Positions 32,433 through 41,257 of a DNA stretch of 64,000 nucleotides are shown here, piece by piece. This DNA is from Bacillota bacterium. GTDB taxonomy: Bacteria; Bacillota; Sulfobacillia; JACIYH01. The position numbers were made by a program, and so were the translations under genes. The notes beneath the pieces were generated by a model. The model had not been told where the DNA came from, did not search any database, and worked only from the letters and a program-made list of their open reading frames with translations. Where the stretch lies: the NCBI GenBank assembly GCA_040757085.1, contig JBFLXJ010000029.1:1-64000 (forward strand), in the 5' to 3' direction. Within the stretch, counting starts at the first letter, position 1. Every line of letters begins with the position of its first letter.

Positions 32433-32654
32433 TCAGCGGAGCAGGGGAACCACGCGGCCGGGTTGGAGGTCAGGTCGCAGGAAGTCGGCGGGATCGGTGG
32501 AGATGAGCCTGACCACGCGGGCCTGGGTGGCGGAAATGGGCTCCACCAGCAGACGTTTTCCGTGGTAGGTTATCTCGATGATATCGCGGTCGTAACTGCG
32601 GGGATCGATCATCACCGCCTCTTCGGCCATGGGCGTCCACAACATGTGCTTCAC
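32433..32654 (-). CDS. ylzJ: YlzJ-like small protein
   Basis: A 73-residue protein matching the YlzJ family: [11 protein letters not shown] near the N-terminus, [20 protein letters not shown] and [15 protein letters not shown] at the end. GTG 32654 overlaps the tepA stop by 4 bp; ATG 32645 is an alternative. In B. subtilis ylzJ likewise follows tepA just upstream of spoIIIE, so the order is partly conserved. Function unknown. Confidence 0.85.
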   Translation of the reverse strand: MKHMLWTPMAEEAVMIDPRSYDRDIIEITYHGKRLLVEPISATQARVVRLISTDPADFLRPDLQPGRVVPLLR

Positions 32655-33592
32655 CCCGGCTGTCGTGTTTTAGCACCGTCCTGTTGTGGGGCGGACGAGG
32701 TCGGGGGAACGTCACCGGCGGGGGCCGGGGGTGCGGGAACGTTGCCGGCGGGGGCTGGCTGGCCTGCGGCACCTTGCGGCCGGTCTCGTCCGGGGTTCTT
32801 GGCCTGGTGTTTCCTCTCGGCAATGAGATCCTCCAGCCTGGCCAGGGCTTCCTGGAGCCCGCCCACCTCGTCTATAAGGCCCACGTCCACGGCGTCCTTG
32901 CCCACCAGCACCGTGCCGATGTCGCGGGCGAGTTCCCCGGTGCGGAACATCAATTCGCGGTACTTTTCTTCGCTGATGCGGGAGTGGCTTACGACGAACT
33001 TTACCACCCTGTCCTGCATTTTCTCCAGGTACTCGAAGGTCTGGGGGACCCCTATGATCATGCCGCTGAGTCGGATGGGATGGACCGTGACGGTGGCGGT
33101 GCTGGCGATGAAGGAGTAATCGCACGCGATGGCCAGGGGCATCCCTATGGAATGGCCTCCTCCCAGGACCAGGGAAACCCGGGGTTTCTTCATGGAAGCC
33201 AGCATCTCGGCGATGGCCAGCCCGGCCTCCACATCCCCACCCACGGTATTGAGGATCACCAGGAGTCCTTCTATGGAATCGCTCTGCTCGACGGCCACCA
33301 GCTGGGGGAGGACGTGCTCGTACTTGGTGGTCTTGTTCTGGGAAGGGAGCAGGATGTGCCCCTCGATCTGACCCACAACCACCAGACAGTGGATGTTGCT
33401 GGGCACACCGGGCACGGAACTGTCCTCGGCCCAGGCGGCCACGGGACCGGGAGCGGGTTTGTCGGGGGTGCGCCGGCGCTTCCCTGCTCTTGGGGCAGGC
33501 GCGGGCGTCGTTCCGGGTGCGACGGGCCCCGGCGCCGCCCCGGGTGGTTCCCGTACGGGAATCGTCGTGCCCAGCCGTGTCCTGTCTGCCAC
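32651..33592 (-). CDS. tepA: Translocation-enhancing peptidase TepA (ClpP/crotonase fold)
   Basis: A 313-residue ClpP-type serine protease homologue. The core (residues about 65-260) has [40 protein letters not shown] and the nucleophile motif [11 protein letters not shown], as in TepA proteins linked with preprotein translocation and spore germination. Both ends carry unusual low-complexity Pro/Ala extensions; the C-terminal one contains a tandem repeat of [19 protein letters not shown] 33592 follows GGGGAGGGG. ylzJ is coupled downstream. Confidence 0.92.
   Translation of the reverse strand: MADRTRLGTTIPVREPPGAAPGPVAPGTTPAPAPRAGKRRRTPDKPAPGPVAAWAEDSSVPGVPSNIHCLVVVGQIEGHILLPSQNKTTKYEHVLPQLVAVEQSDSIEGLLVILNTVGGDVEAGLAIAEMLASMKKPRVSLVLGGGHSIGMPLAIACDYSFIASTATVTVHPIRLSGMIIGVPQTFEYLEKMQDRVVKFVVSHSRISEEKYRELMFRTGELARDIGTVLVGKDAVDVGLIDEVGGLQEALARLEDLIAERKHQAKNPGRDRPQGAAGQPAPAGNVPAPPAPAGDVPPTSSAPQQDGAKTRQPG
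32705..32764 (-). repeat. Tandem 30-bp repeat in the tepA tail
   Basis: Two consecutive 30-bp units beginning GGGAACGT and running through CGGCGGGGGC are nearly identical. They encode the [16 protein letters not shown] duplication near the C-terminus of TepA. Unit length equals ten codons, so copy-number changes would keep the frame. Confidence 0.7.
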
Positions 33593-33705
33593 TGTACCCC
33601 TCCCCAGGCCTGCAGGTGAAGCCAGGGGTTATTATCCCCCGCATGCTGCGGTTTGTGGCCTGGTACGTACGGGAGACGCGCTGCCTCCCGAGGCAACGCG
33701 GGGTC

Positions 33706-33735
33706 TTGTCAGGAAGGCCTTCTTGTCTGTATAAT
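33706..33735 (+). promoter_or_regulatory. SigA-type promoter of the aromatic operon
   Basis: TTGTCA (33706-33711), an 18-bp spacer and a perfect TATAAT (33730-33735) read towards aroH. Transcription would start near 33742 and give a 200-nt leader. This lies in the 349-bp stretch without genes between tepA and aroH; the rest of it is the leader with its terminator hairpin. Confidence 0.85.
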
Positions 33736-33862
33736 GCCGCGCAAGGAGGACGGCAGTTTCCTCTCCCCGGCCCGAGCGGGCGGCAGGTTGCGCAATCCGG
33801 GCGGGCGGGGCAAATACGGCGGTAGGACGGTAGGGCGGTAGGGGCCGGCGGCAGTGCGCATC

Positions 33863-33888
33863 GCACCCCCTACGGGGTGTTTTGTGTT
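33863..33888 (+). terminator. Leader terminator (possible attenuator) before aroH
   Basis: CACCCC (33864-33869) pairs with GGGGTG (33874-33879) around CTAC, followed by TTTTGTGTT. It lies between the strong promoter and the first gene of the aromatic operon, about 120 nt into the transcript. This is the arrangement of an attenuator. The upstream leader is G-rich and could form an alternative structure, but I did not recognise a T-box (no AGTA/GGTGG-type element) or a clear leader peptide rich in aromatic codons. Confidence 0.7.
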
Positions 33889-33941
33889 ATCTGGCCCTCC
33901 GTGCGCCGCGGGGAGGTGTTCTCTTGCGGAGGCGAGGCGTT

Positions 33942-34316
33942 TTGTTGCGTGGGGTGCGAGGAGCTATTTTGATCCCGGACGATGCCGGAGGGGGACGCGC
34001 GGCAGTGCAGGAACTGCTGCGGGCCCTGGTGGACGCGAACGGAATCCTGTTGGAGGATCTGGCAGCCGCGCTGTTCAGCCTTCCCCCGGAACTGGCCGGG
34101 TTGCGGGCAGCACAGGCAGCCCGCGAGATGGGGTGGGATCATGTTCCCCTCTTTGAGTTGAGCCAGCCCGCCCGTGCCGATGACCTGCCCCGCTGCCTGC
34201 GGGTGCTGCTCTTGTGGAACACCGACCGTTCCCAGGGCGACGTCCGCCACATCTATCTGGGAGAGGCAGTCCGGCTGCGCCCGGACCTGGTCTGTGGGGA
34301 GGAGGAGGAACGGTGA
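33942..34316 (+). CDS. aroH: Chorismate mutase, AroH type
   Basis: About 124 residues. Converts chorismate to prephenate, the first step to phenylalanine and tyrosine. The trimeric AroH (B. subtilis type) pattern is clear: RGVRGAI at the N-terminus, LFSLPPELAGLRAAQAAREM, LPRCLRVLLLWNTDRSQGDV and RHIYLGEAVRLRPDL with the catalytic arginines. TTG 33942 (9 bases after GGAGG) or TTG 33945 is the likely start. It is first in an eight-gene operon and overlaps aroF by 4 bp. Confidence 0.93.
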   Translation: MLRGVRGAILIPDDAGGGRAAVQELLRALVDANGILLEDLAAALFSLPPELAGLRAAQAAREMGWDHVPLFELSQPARADDLPRCLRVLLLWNTDRSQGDVRHIYLGEAVRLRPDLVCGEEEER

Positions 34317-35380
34317 TCGTAGTCATGCTACCCTCTGCTACGGCGGAGCAGACGGACAGAGTGGTCGGAGAGGTACGCAGCCGGGGCCTGGAAGCGCACG
34401 TTTCCCGGGGGGAAAAGTGCACCGTCATCGGGGTGGTAGGGAACACTGCAGACATCGACCCCGAAGATCTGGGTGCCCTGCCGGGCGTCGAGCGGGTGGT
34501 GAGGGTGATGAAACCCTACCGGCTGGCTCATCGCGAGGCCCAGCCGGGGGGGACGCGGGTCACGGTACGCTGGAACGGCGGCAGCGTCACCGTGGGAGGA
34601 AAGGAGATCGTCCTGGCGGCGGGACCCTGCGCGGTGGAGGATGAGCAGGGCCTGCTGGAGACGGCCCGGGCCGTGAGGCGCTCAGGGGCAGTTATGCTGC
34701 GGGGAGGGGTGTTCAAGCCTCGCACCTCTCCGTACAGCTTCCAGGGCCTGGGGCGGGAGGGATTGCTCATGCTGGCCCGTGCCCGGGAGGAGACCGGCCT
34801 GGCCATTGTGACCGAGGTCATGGCTCCCGAACAGGTCCCCCTGGTGGCGGCTTACGCGGATATGCTGCAAATCGGCACCCGCAACATGTTCAACTACCCG
34901 CTCCTGAAGGCGGCGGGCAGAACCTCCCGCCCCGTGTTGCTCAAGCGGGGGATGATGGCCACCGTGGAAGAGTGGTTGCTGGCGGCCGAGTACATCCTGG
35001 CGGAGGGGAACCCCAACGTGATCCTGTGCGAGCGGGGGATCCGGACTTTCGAAGGGTTCACCCGTAACACCCTGGATCTGAGCGCGGTACCGGTGGTGAA
35101 ATCCCTTTCTCACCTGCCGGTGTGGGTTGACCCCAGCCACGGGACGGGCCGGGCCGATCTGGTGATCCCCATGGCCCGGGCAGCCGTGGCCGCCGGGGCC
35201 GACGGGTTGCTGGTGGAGGTGCACGGTTCTCCGGCCGCGGCTCGCTCCGATGGTGCCCAGTCTCTCACGCCGGACCAATTCGACCGCCTGGTGGAAGAGT
35301 GCCGGGCAGTGGCCGGGGCACTGGGGCGCAGCCTGGCGACACCCTGCGTTGACGTTGCCTGCCAGGAGGCGGCCGGATGA
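34313..35380 (+). CDS. aroF: 3-deoxy-7-phosphoheptulonate (DAHP) synthase, type I-beta
   Basis: A 355-residue enzyme joining erythrose-4-phosphate and PEP, the entry to the shikimate pathway. Residues 1-70 form the ferredoxin-like regulatory domain found in Thermotoga-type enzymes (IVVMLPSATAEQTDRVVGEV), through which tyrosine or phenylalanine inhibits. The barrel follows with AAGPCAVEDEQ, GGVFKPRTSPYSFQGLG, IGTRNMFNYPLLKAAG, LLKRGMMAT, LCERGIRTFEGFTRNTLDL and VDPSHGTGRADLV. GTG 34313 lies in the aroH stop with GGAGGAGGAA upstream. Coupling to chorismate mutase suits joint control. Confidence 0.95.
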   Translation: MIVVMLPSATAEQTDRVVGEVRSRGLEAHVSRGEKCTVIGVVGNTADIDPEDLGALPGVERVVRVMKPYRLAHREAQPGGTRVTVRWNGGSVTVGGKEIVLAAGPCAVEDEQGLLETARAVRRSGAVMLRGGVFKPRTSPYSFQGLGREGLLMLARAREETGLAIVTEVMAPEQVPLVAAYADMLQIGTRNMFNYPLLKAAGRTSRPVLLKRGMMATVEEWLLAAEYILAEGNPNVILCERGIRTFEGFTRNTLDLSAVPVVKSLSHLPVWVDPSHGTGRADLVIPMARAAVAAGADGLLVEVHGSPAAARSDGAQSLTPDQFDRLVEECRAVAGALGRSLATPCVDVACQEAAG

Positions 35381-36339
35381 TGGGCGGCGGTGATCCTCAC
35401 TTTAGCTGGAAGGGGCGGCCCGTCGGGGTGGTCGGTCTGGGCCTGATGGGAGGGTCGTGGGCGGGGGCGGCCCGCCCACTAGTGGGGACCCTGCACGGTT
35501 GCGATCGGGCCCCGGAAGCGAGGGCGGGCGCCCTGGCCCGGGGGCTCGTCGATGCCGCCTGGGAGGCACCCGGTCCCTGGCTGGGGCATTGTGACCTGGT
35601 GGTGCTGGCGGTGCCCCCCGGGGTTGCAGGCGAGATGGCCAGGTCCTGCCTCGACTACATGAAGGCTGGGTCCATCCTCACCGACGTATGCAGCGTCAAG
35701 GAAGCGGTGGTCGCAGAGGTAGCACCCCTGTTGGAGGGAAGAGGAGTGAGCTACGTTCCCGGACACCCCCTGGCGGGAAAGGAAAGGTCTGGCCTCGATG
35801 CCGCCTGCCCCGATCTCTTCCGGGGGGCTCCCTACGTGTTGTGCGATCCCTTGCCCTCCGGGAGGGCGGAGCCCGCCTGGCAGGCACTGGCCGTCCTGGT
35901 ACGGGCCATGGGGGCGCGACCCGTGCGTGTTGGGCCTGATGATCACGACCGCCTGGTGGCAGCTTCCAGCCACCTGCCCTACCTGGTGGCGGTGGCCATG
36001 ACCCGGGTGGTGGGGGCAGTGCAGGCAGGGGGAGTGCCCGCCACCGCCCTGGTTTCCTCCGGGTTCCGAGATACCACCCGGGTGGCCCTGTCGCCCCCCG
36101 ACCTGTGGGCCGACATCCTGGTGCGCAATCCGGCCCTGGGCGAGGTCGCCCGGATGGTGCTGGCCGAGCTGCAGATGATCCTCGGGGTCGTCCGGGAAGA
36201 ACCGGGTGGACTGGCCCGTCTGCTGGAAGAAGGCCGGGCCGTGCGCGACCAGATAGACCGGCAGCGTCCGGAATATGAGCGACACGGGCTGCCCCGGACC
36301 CGGGACTGCCGGCCGAAGGGTGGGGAGGGATCAACGTGA
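35377..36339 (+). CDS. tyrA: Prephenate dehydrogenase
   Basis: A 320-residue NAD(P)-dependent enzyme of the tyrosine branch. The Rossmann motif VGVVGLGLMGGSWA is at residues 16-29, with DVCSVKEAVV, PGHPLAGKERSG (active-site His and the TyrA pattern) and SSHLPYLVAVAM later. The usual C-terminal ACT domain is absent. It overlaps aroF by 4 bp (ATGA) and is coupled to aroA at its end. The last 25 residues are charged and not conserved. Confidence 0.93.
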   Translation: MMGGGDPHFSWKGRPVGVVGLGLMGGSWAGAARPLVGTLHGCDRAPEARAGALARGLVDAAWEAPGPWLGHCDLVVLAVPPGVAGEMARSCLDYMKAGSILTDVCSVKEAVVAEVAPLLEGRGVSYVPGHPLAGKERSGLDAACPDLFRGAPYVLCDPLPSGRAEPAWQALAVLVRAMGARPVRVGPDDHDRLVAASSHLPYLVAVAMTRVVGAVQAGGVPATALVSSGFRDTTRVALSPPDLWADILVRNPALGEVARMVLAELQMILGVVREEPGGLARLLEEGRAVRDQIDRQRPEYERHGLPRTRDCRPKGGEGST

Positions 36340-37682
36340 GCCAGGTTACGGTATATCCGGCCGGGGTTGGCCTGCAGGGAACCCTGGAACTCCCCGGCGA
36401 CAAATCCATTTCCCACCGCGCCGCCATCCTGGCGGCCATGGCGGACGGGACGTCTTCCATCGGAGGATTCTCGCCCAGCGATGACTGCGGCCGGACCGTG
36501 TCCGCCCTGCAGGCTATGGGGGTGGAAATCGAGCGGCGCGGGGACAGCCTCACCGTCAGGGGAACCGGTGTGGCCTGGCGGGAACCGGCCGGGGTAGTGG
36601 ACCTGGGGAACTCGGGCACCAGCATGCGTCTTCTCGCGGGCGTGCTGGCGGGCGTGCCGGGATTCCGGGTGCTGGATGGAGATGATTCCCTGCGGCGCCG
36701 CCCCATGGGGCGGGTGGTGCATCCCCTGCGCAGCATGGGGGCAGACATCGACGGGCGGCAGGAGGGTAATCTGGCTCCCCTGGCCATTCGAGGCCGGGCC
36801 CTCACGGGAAGGGAGTTCACCCTCCCCGTGGCCAGCGCCCAGGTGAAATCCTGCCTCTTGCTGGCGGGCCTGCTGGCCGATGGGGAAACCTGGGTGGAGG
36901 AGCCCCTGCGCACCCGCGACCATACTGAACGCATGCTGCCCCTGGCGGGAGTCACCGTGAGCAGCAAGGGTAGGGCGGTGGGCGTGCGGGGTCCCTGCCG
37001 TTTGCGTCGCTTTGAGGTGCACGTGCCCGGGGATCCCTCCGCGGCGGCATTCCTGGTGGTGGCATCCTGCCTGGTGCCGGGCAGTCGCGTGGTCCTGCGG
37101 CGGGTGGGGCTGAATCCCCACCGCACCGGCTTTTTGCGGGTGCTGGCCCGCATGGGTGCCCGCCTGCGGGTGGTGCCGGGAGACGGCGCAGGGGCCGGGG
37201 GCGAACCCGTGGGTGACCTGGAGGTACTCAGCGCCCGGCTGCAGGCCACCGAGATCGGGCCGGAGGAAATTCCGTCCCTCATCGACGAACTGCCCGTGCT
37301 GGCGGTGGCCGCCTGCGCCGCCAGCGGCGTCACCCGGGTTCGGGGCGCCTCCGAACTGCGGGTGAAGGAGAGCGACCGCCTGGCGGCGGTGGCGGGGGAG
37401 CTTTCCCGGCTGGGGGCCCGCATCGCGGAGACTCCGGACGGCTGGATCATCGAGGGGCCCTGCCGCCTGCACGGGGGCAGCGTCTCGTCCTGGGGTGATC
37501 ACCGGCTGGCCATGGCCTGGGCGGTGGCAGCACTGGCCTCCGAGGGTCCGGTCGAGGTGGCGGGGGCAGAGGCGGTGGCCGTTTCCTACCCCGGCTTCTT
37601 CGCCGACCTGCGGGCCCTGGGCGCCACCATTGAGGCGGAAGAATCCCGCGGAGACGGTGACGGATATGAACCCCGGGCGTAG
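36336..37682 (+). CDS. aroA: 3-phosphoshikimate 1-carboxyvinyltransferase (EPSP synthase)
   Basis: A 448-residue enzyme. The substrate-binding patterns are intact: LPGDKSISHRAAILAAMADG near the N-terminus, LGNSGTSMRLLAGVLAG, and RVKESDRLAA-type text (RVKESDRLAAVAGELSRLGA) near residue 345. It couples shikimate-3-phosphate with PEP. GTG 36336 overlaps tyrA by 4 bp and the 3' end overlaps aroE by 17 bp. In the loop equivalent to the glyphosate-contact segment the text is LGNSGTSMRL, which is the class II-like form with Gly-Thr-Ser. Confidence 0.96.
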   Translation: MSQVTVYPAGVGLQGTLELPGDKSISHRAAILAAMADGTSSIGGFSPSDDCGRTVSALQAMGVEIERRGDSLTVRGTGVAWREPAGVVDLGNSGTSMRLLAGVLAGVPGFRVLDGDDSLRRRPMGRVVHPLRSMGADIDGRQEGNLAPLAIRGRALTGREFTLPVASAQVKSCLLLAGLLADGETWVEEPLRTRDHTERMLPLAGVTVSSKGRAVGVRGPCRLRRFEVHVPGDPSAAAFLVVASCLVPGSRVVLRRVGLNPHRTGFLRVLARMGARLRVVPGDGAGAGGEPVGDLEVLSARLQATEIGPEEIPSLIDELPVLAVAACAASGVTRVRGASELRVKESDRLAAVAGELSRLGARIAETPDGWIIEGPCRLHGGSVSSWGDHRLAMAWAVAALASEGPVEVAGAEAVAVSYPGFFADLRALGATIEAEESRGDGDGYEPRA

Positions 37683-38532
37683 TTGCTTTCTCATCGGATA
37701 CCCCGTATCCCACAGCCTCTCCCCGGCCATGTTCCGGGCGGCCTTCTCTGCCCTGGGCCTGGACTGGACCTACCGGGCCATCCCGGTTCTCCCCGGGCAG
37801 GTGGGGGAGGCCCTGGCTCGCCTTGCGGAAGAAGGAGCGGTGGGAGTCAACATCACCATGCCCCTCAAGCACGAGGCCCTCGCCCACGCTACCTGCATCA
37901 CCCCCCGGGCCCGGGCGGTGGGGGCGGCGAATACCCTCACCCGCCTGGGGGACACGGAGTGGGAAGCCGACAATACCGACTGGCCCGGGCTGGGGCGGGC
38001 TCTGGCGGAGGTGGCCGACCCCGGCGAACTGGCGGCCGGGAGCCGCCCGGGAGTGGTCTTCGGGGCCGGGGGGGCTGCGGCCGCCGCCGCCTTCTGCCTG
38101 GCGGAGATGGGCCTTCGCGTCGTGGTGGTGAACCGCGACGCGCGTCGAGGCATATGCCTGGCCGACCGGGTACGGGGGCAGTACCTGCCCTGGGGGGATG
38201 GCTCCCTTCCCGGCGTGCTGGCGCGGGCCGCGGTGGTGGTGAACGCTACTCCCCTGGGGATGGGGGACCGGCGGGGGGAAAGCCCCCTGCCCCCCGGCAC
38301 GGTGCTGTCACCGGGGTGCGTGGCCTGCGACCTGGTGTACCACCCGGTGGAGACGGAGTTTGTAACCCGGGCACGGGAGCAGGGGGCCAGGGTTGTGACG
38401 GGTCTGGCTGTGCTCCTCTGGCAGGGGGTGCTGGCCTTCCAGAGGTGGACCGGGCAGCTCGCCCCCGTGGAAGCGATGCGCCATGCCCTTACCGGAGCGG
38501 AGCAAGGAGGGACCTCGCGTTGCGTTATCTGA
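37666..38532 (+). CDS. aroE: Shikimate dehydrogenase
   Basis: A 288-residue NADP-dependent enzyme that reduces 3-dehydroshikimate. The shikimate-binding text GYPVSHSLSPAMFRAAF and NITMPLKHEAL (catalytic Lys) are followed by NTDWPGL (catalytic Asp), the nucleotide-binding VFGAGGAAAAAAF with NRD, and VNATPLGM. ATG 37666 lies inside the end of aroA. The end overlaps aroC by 13 bp. Confidence 0.95.
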   Translation: MNPGRSCFLIGYPVSHSLSPAMFRAAFSALGLDWTYRAIPVLPGQVGEALARLAEEGAVGVNITMPLKHEALAHATCITPRARAVGAANTLTRLGDTEWEADNTDWPGLGRALAEVADPGELAAGSRPGVVFGAGGAAAAAAFCLAEMGLRVVVVNRDARRGICLADRVRGQYLPWGDGSLPGVLARAAVVVNATPLGMGDRRGESPLPPGTVLSPGCVACDLVYHPVETEFVTRAREQGARVVTGLAVLLWQGVLAFQRWTGQLAPVEAMRHALTGAEQGGTSRCVI

Positions 38533-39668
38533 CGGCCGGGGATTCCCACGGCCCGGGTTTGGTGGTCATAGTGGATGGTGTTCCGGCCGGGGTACCGCTG
38601 GAACCCGCCCACATCGAGCGGGACCTGGCCCGCCGGCGGGCGGGTTACGGCCGATCTGGCCGGATGAGCCAGGAAACAGAAAAGGTGCAGATCTGGGGTG
38701 GTCTCTACCGGGGGGTGACAACGGGGGCACCCCTGGGAATCATCATCCCCAACCGGGTGGGTCCCCGGGTGGCGGGGCCCGAGGTCTACCGGATCCCCCG
38801 TCCCGGCCACGCCGACCTGGCCGGGTTTCTCAAGTATTCCCCTCCGGACCTCTTCCCCGTACAGGAACGGGCCAGCGCCCGCGAGACGTCCGCCCGCTGC
38901 GCGGCGGGGGCAGTGGCCAGGAGGTTACTGGAGGAGGTGGGGGTGCGCGTGTTCAGTCTGGTCACCAGCATCGGCGCGGTTACTGCCCCCGGGGTCGGTG
39001 CCAACGAACTCGCAGAGGATCTGCCTGCCGGCGGGCCCGATCTCACTGCCGGGGGCCAGGTGGGTTGGGACGATCTGGCTGCCAGGGCCGAGGCGTCTCC
39101 CGTCCGTTGCCCCTGGGAGGGGGCCAGTTCCGCCATGCAGGAGGAGATTGCCCGCGCGGCTCGCGCCGGCGACACCCTGGGCGGTACCTTTGTGGTGGTG
39201 GCCACCGGGGTGCCTCCCGGACTGGGCACCTACGCCCAGAGGGACAGGCGCCTGGACGGCCGTCTGGCGGCGGCGGTGATGTCCGTTCCCGCCATCAAGG
39301 GGGTGGAAATCGGCCTGGGGTTTGCGGGTGCCTCCCTGCCCGGGTCGCGGGCCCACGACTCCATCCTGCCGGGATTCGTCCGCCCCACCAACCGGGCGGG
39401 TGGGCTGGAGGGCGGGGTGACCACCGGTCAGCCGCTCTTGTTGCGCGCGGCAATGAAGCCCATACCCACCCTCCCCGGGGGGTTGCCCTCGGTTGACCTG
39501 GTGACGGGGGAAGCAACGCGCGCGCCTGCCCAGCGGGCCGACGTGTGTGCTGTGCCTGCTGCTGCGGTGGTGGCCGAAGCCGCGGTGGCCTGGGAACTGG
39601 CCCGGGCCCTCCTGGAGCGTTACGGAGGAGACCGGCTGCAGGACATAAAGGCGGGTATGGGGAGATGA
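38520..39668 (+). CDS. aroC: Chorismate synthase
   Basis: A 382-residue FMN-dependent enzyme forming chorismate. The three family signatures are present: GDSHGPGLVVIVDGVPAGV at the start, ERASARETSARCAAGAVARR (with the Arg-Glu-Thr motif), and RPTNRAGGLEGGVTTGQPLL near the C-terminus. TTG 38520 is the start: AAGGAGG lies 9 bases before it and the protein then begins exactly as family members do (RYLTAGDSHG). The open frame upstream overlaps aroE and is not part of the gene. Confidence 0.96.
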   Translation: MRYLTAGDSHGPGLVVIVDGVPAGVPLEPAHIERDLARRRAGYGRSGRMSQETEKVQIWGGLYRGVTTGAPLGIIIPNRVGPRVAGPEVYRIPRPGHADLAGFLKYSPPDLFPVQERASARETSARCAAGAVARRLLEEVGVRVFSLVTSIGAVTAPGVGANELAEDLPAGGPDLTAGGQVGWDDLAARAEASPVRCPWEGASSAMQEEIARAARAGDTLGGTFVVVATGVPPGLGTYAQRDRRLDGRLAAAVMSVPAIKGVEIGLGFAGASLPGSRAHDSILPGFVRPTNRAGGLEGGVTTGQPLLLRAAMKPIPTLPGGLPSVDLVTGEATRAPAQRADVCAVPAAAVVAEAAVAWELARALLERYGGDRLQDIKAGMGR

Positions 39669-41254
39669 AGGTCTACCTAGTGGGTCCCACCGGTGTGGGC
39701 AAGACCACCATCGGCAGGCTGCTGGCATCCCGGCTCAACCTGGCCTTCCTGGATGCCGACGAGTTGATCGCTGCTCGGGCGGGGGTGCCCATCCCGAGGA
39801 TCTTCTCCCGCGAGGGCGAGCAGGGGTTCCGGCGCCGGGAAAAGGAGACCGTCCGGCTGATCACCCAGCTGGGGAGCGCGGTTGTGGCCCTGGGGGGTGG
39901 CGCGGTGCTCGACCCGGACATCCGGGAATGGTTGACGCAGTCGGGTAAGGTGGTATCCCTGGTGGCCGACCCCGATCTCCTGGTGGACAGGATCGGGCGG
40001 TCGCCCCGCCCGGGGTTGCCCCGTCCCGCGGACGCCGCCTTCGCGGACAAGGCCCGGCAGGCCTTGGGGGAACGCATGCAGGCGGCGGCTGGCCTGGGCC
40101 CCTCCGTGGACGTCTCCGGGCTGACGCCCGACGAGGCGGCGCTCCGGGTGCTGCTCGCCCTCCGGAATCCTGCCAGGACGGCGGCGTGCCACGGCAGGTG
40201 GGAGATGATACTTCGGCTGGGCAGGACCGACTGCCTGGTACGGGGAGAGCCGGGGGCAGTGCGGAGTGCTTCGCTTGAGATCCCCGTCGACCGGGTCTCT
40301 GCACTCCTGGTGGTCAGTTCCCCCGTACCGTATTGCCTGTACGGCGGTGGCCTGGTGGCTAGGTGGCGCGAGGCGGGTTGGCCGGTGCAGGTAAGCCTGG
40401 TCCCCGACGGGGAAGAGGCCAAGCGACCCCGCTGGTTGTGGCACCTGTGGCGAGCCTGGGCCCGGTTGCGGGTGGACAGGGAGGCCCTCGTGGTGGCGCT
40501 CGGGGGAGGGGCCGTGAGCGACCTGGCAGGCCTGGCTGCCGCTACCTATTTGCGGGGGATATCCTGGGTGGTGATACCCACCACCCTGCTCGCCCAGGTG
40601 GACGCGTCGCTGGGAGGCAAGGTGGCGATCGACCTGCCCGAGGGCAAGAACCTGGCGGGTGCCTTCTGGCAACCCCGGAGCATCCATGTGGACGTGGAGG
40701 TGCTGGGCAGCCTGCCCCGGGAGCAAATCCGGTCCGGCCTGGCCGAGGTGGTGAAATGCGCCCTCATCGAGGGCGAGGGGTTCCTGCGTCTGCTGGAGGA
40801 GGAGGCAGACGCCCTGATGGGGGCAGATCCCAGCGTCCTCGGGGAAGTGGTGCGCCGCTGCCTGTCCGTGAAGGCGGCCGTGGTGGAGCGGGACGATCAG
40901 GAACGGGGCCCCCGCCAGATCCTCAACCTGGGGCACACGGTGGGACACGCCCTGGAGCGGGAGACGGGGTGGGACCACGGCCGGGCGGTGGCGGTGGGTC
41001 TGGTGGCCGCCTGCGAATTGGCCGGTGCGGATGGACTGGCCGAGCGGGTGCGGACGCTCCTGGTACGGCTGGGGCTGCCGGTGAGGCTGCCCGTGGGGCT
41101 GGCTCATCGGGTGGGACGCCGCATGTGGTGGGACAAGAAGGTGCGGCAGGGTCAGTTGAGGTTCGTGTTACCCCGAGCCCCCGGGGACGTGTGCTGGGGA
41201 GTGGCGGTGGACCCGGACCGGGTGCGGGAAGTCCTGCGGCAGATGGAGGGGTAA
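39665..41254 (+). CDS. aroKB: Fused shikimate kinase / 3-dehydroquinate synthase (AroKB)
   Basis: A 529-residue bifunctional protein. Residues 1-170 are shikimate kinase: Walker A GPTGVGKTT (7-15), FLDADELIAARAGVPIPRIF with the shikimate-binding Asp, FRRREKETV and ALGGGAVLDPDI. Residues about 180-529 are 3-dehydroquinate synthase: VVALGGGAVSDLAGLAAATY, IPTTLLAQVDASLGGKVAID, GLAEVVKCALIEG and NLGHTVGHALE (metal His). The order kinase-synthase is known from Thermotoga. The start is ATG 39665 in the aroC stop. The fusion joins pathway steps 2 and 5. Confidence 0.95.
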   Translation: MKVYLVGPTGVGKTTIGRLLASRLNLAFLDADELIAARAGVPIPRIFSREGEQGFRRREKETVRLITQLGSAVVALGGGAVLDPDIREWLTQSGKVVSLVADPDLLVDRIGRSPRPGLPRPADAAFADKARQALGERMQAAAGLGPSVDVSGLTPDEAALRVLLALRNPARTAACHGRWEMILRLGRTDCLVRGEPGAVRSASLEIPVDRVSALLVVSSPVPYCLYGGGLVARWREAGWPVQVSLVPDGEEAKRPRWLWHLWRAWARLRVDREALVVALGGGAVSDLAGLAAATYLRGISWVVIPTTLLAQVDASLGGKVAIDLPEGKNLAGAFWQPRSIHVDVEVLGSLPREQIRSGLAEVVKCALIEGEGFLRLLEEEADALMGADPSVLGEVVRRCLSVKAAVVERDDQERGPRQILNLGHTVGHALERETGWDHGRAVAVGLVAACELAGADGLAERVRTLLVRLGLPVRLPVGLAHRVGRRMWWDKKVRQGQLRFVLPRAPGDVCWGVAVDPDRVREVLRQMEG

Positions 41255-41257
41255 AGC

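Noticed and set aside
33742-33941. T-box or tryptophan leader peptide in front of the aromatic operon
   Set aside because: No T-box core (GGTGG-type) or AGTA loop was seen, and the short open frame starting at 33733 has no run of aromatic codons. Only the terminator hairpin is supported.
37683-38519. A 280-codon upstream extension of the chorismate synthase frame
   Set aside because: It overlaps aroE in another frame, reads as Gly/Arg/Pro-rich noise, and TTG 38520 with AAGGAGG gives the normal family N-terminus.
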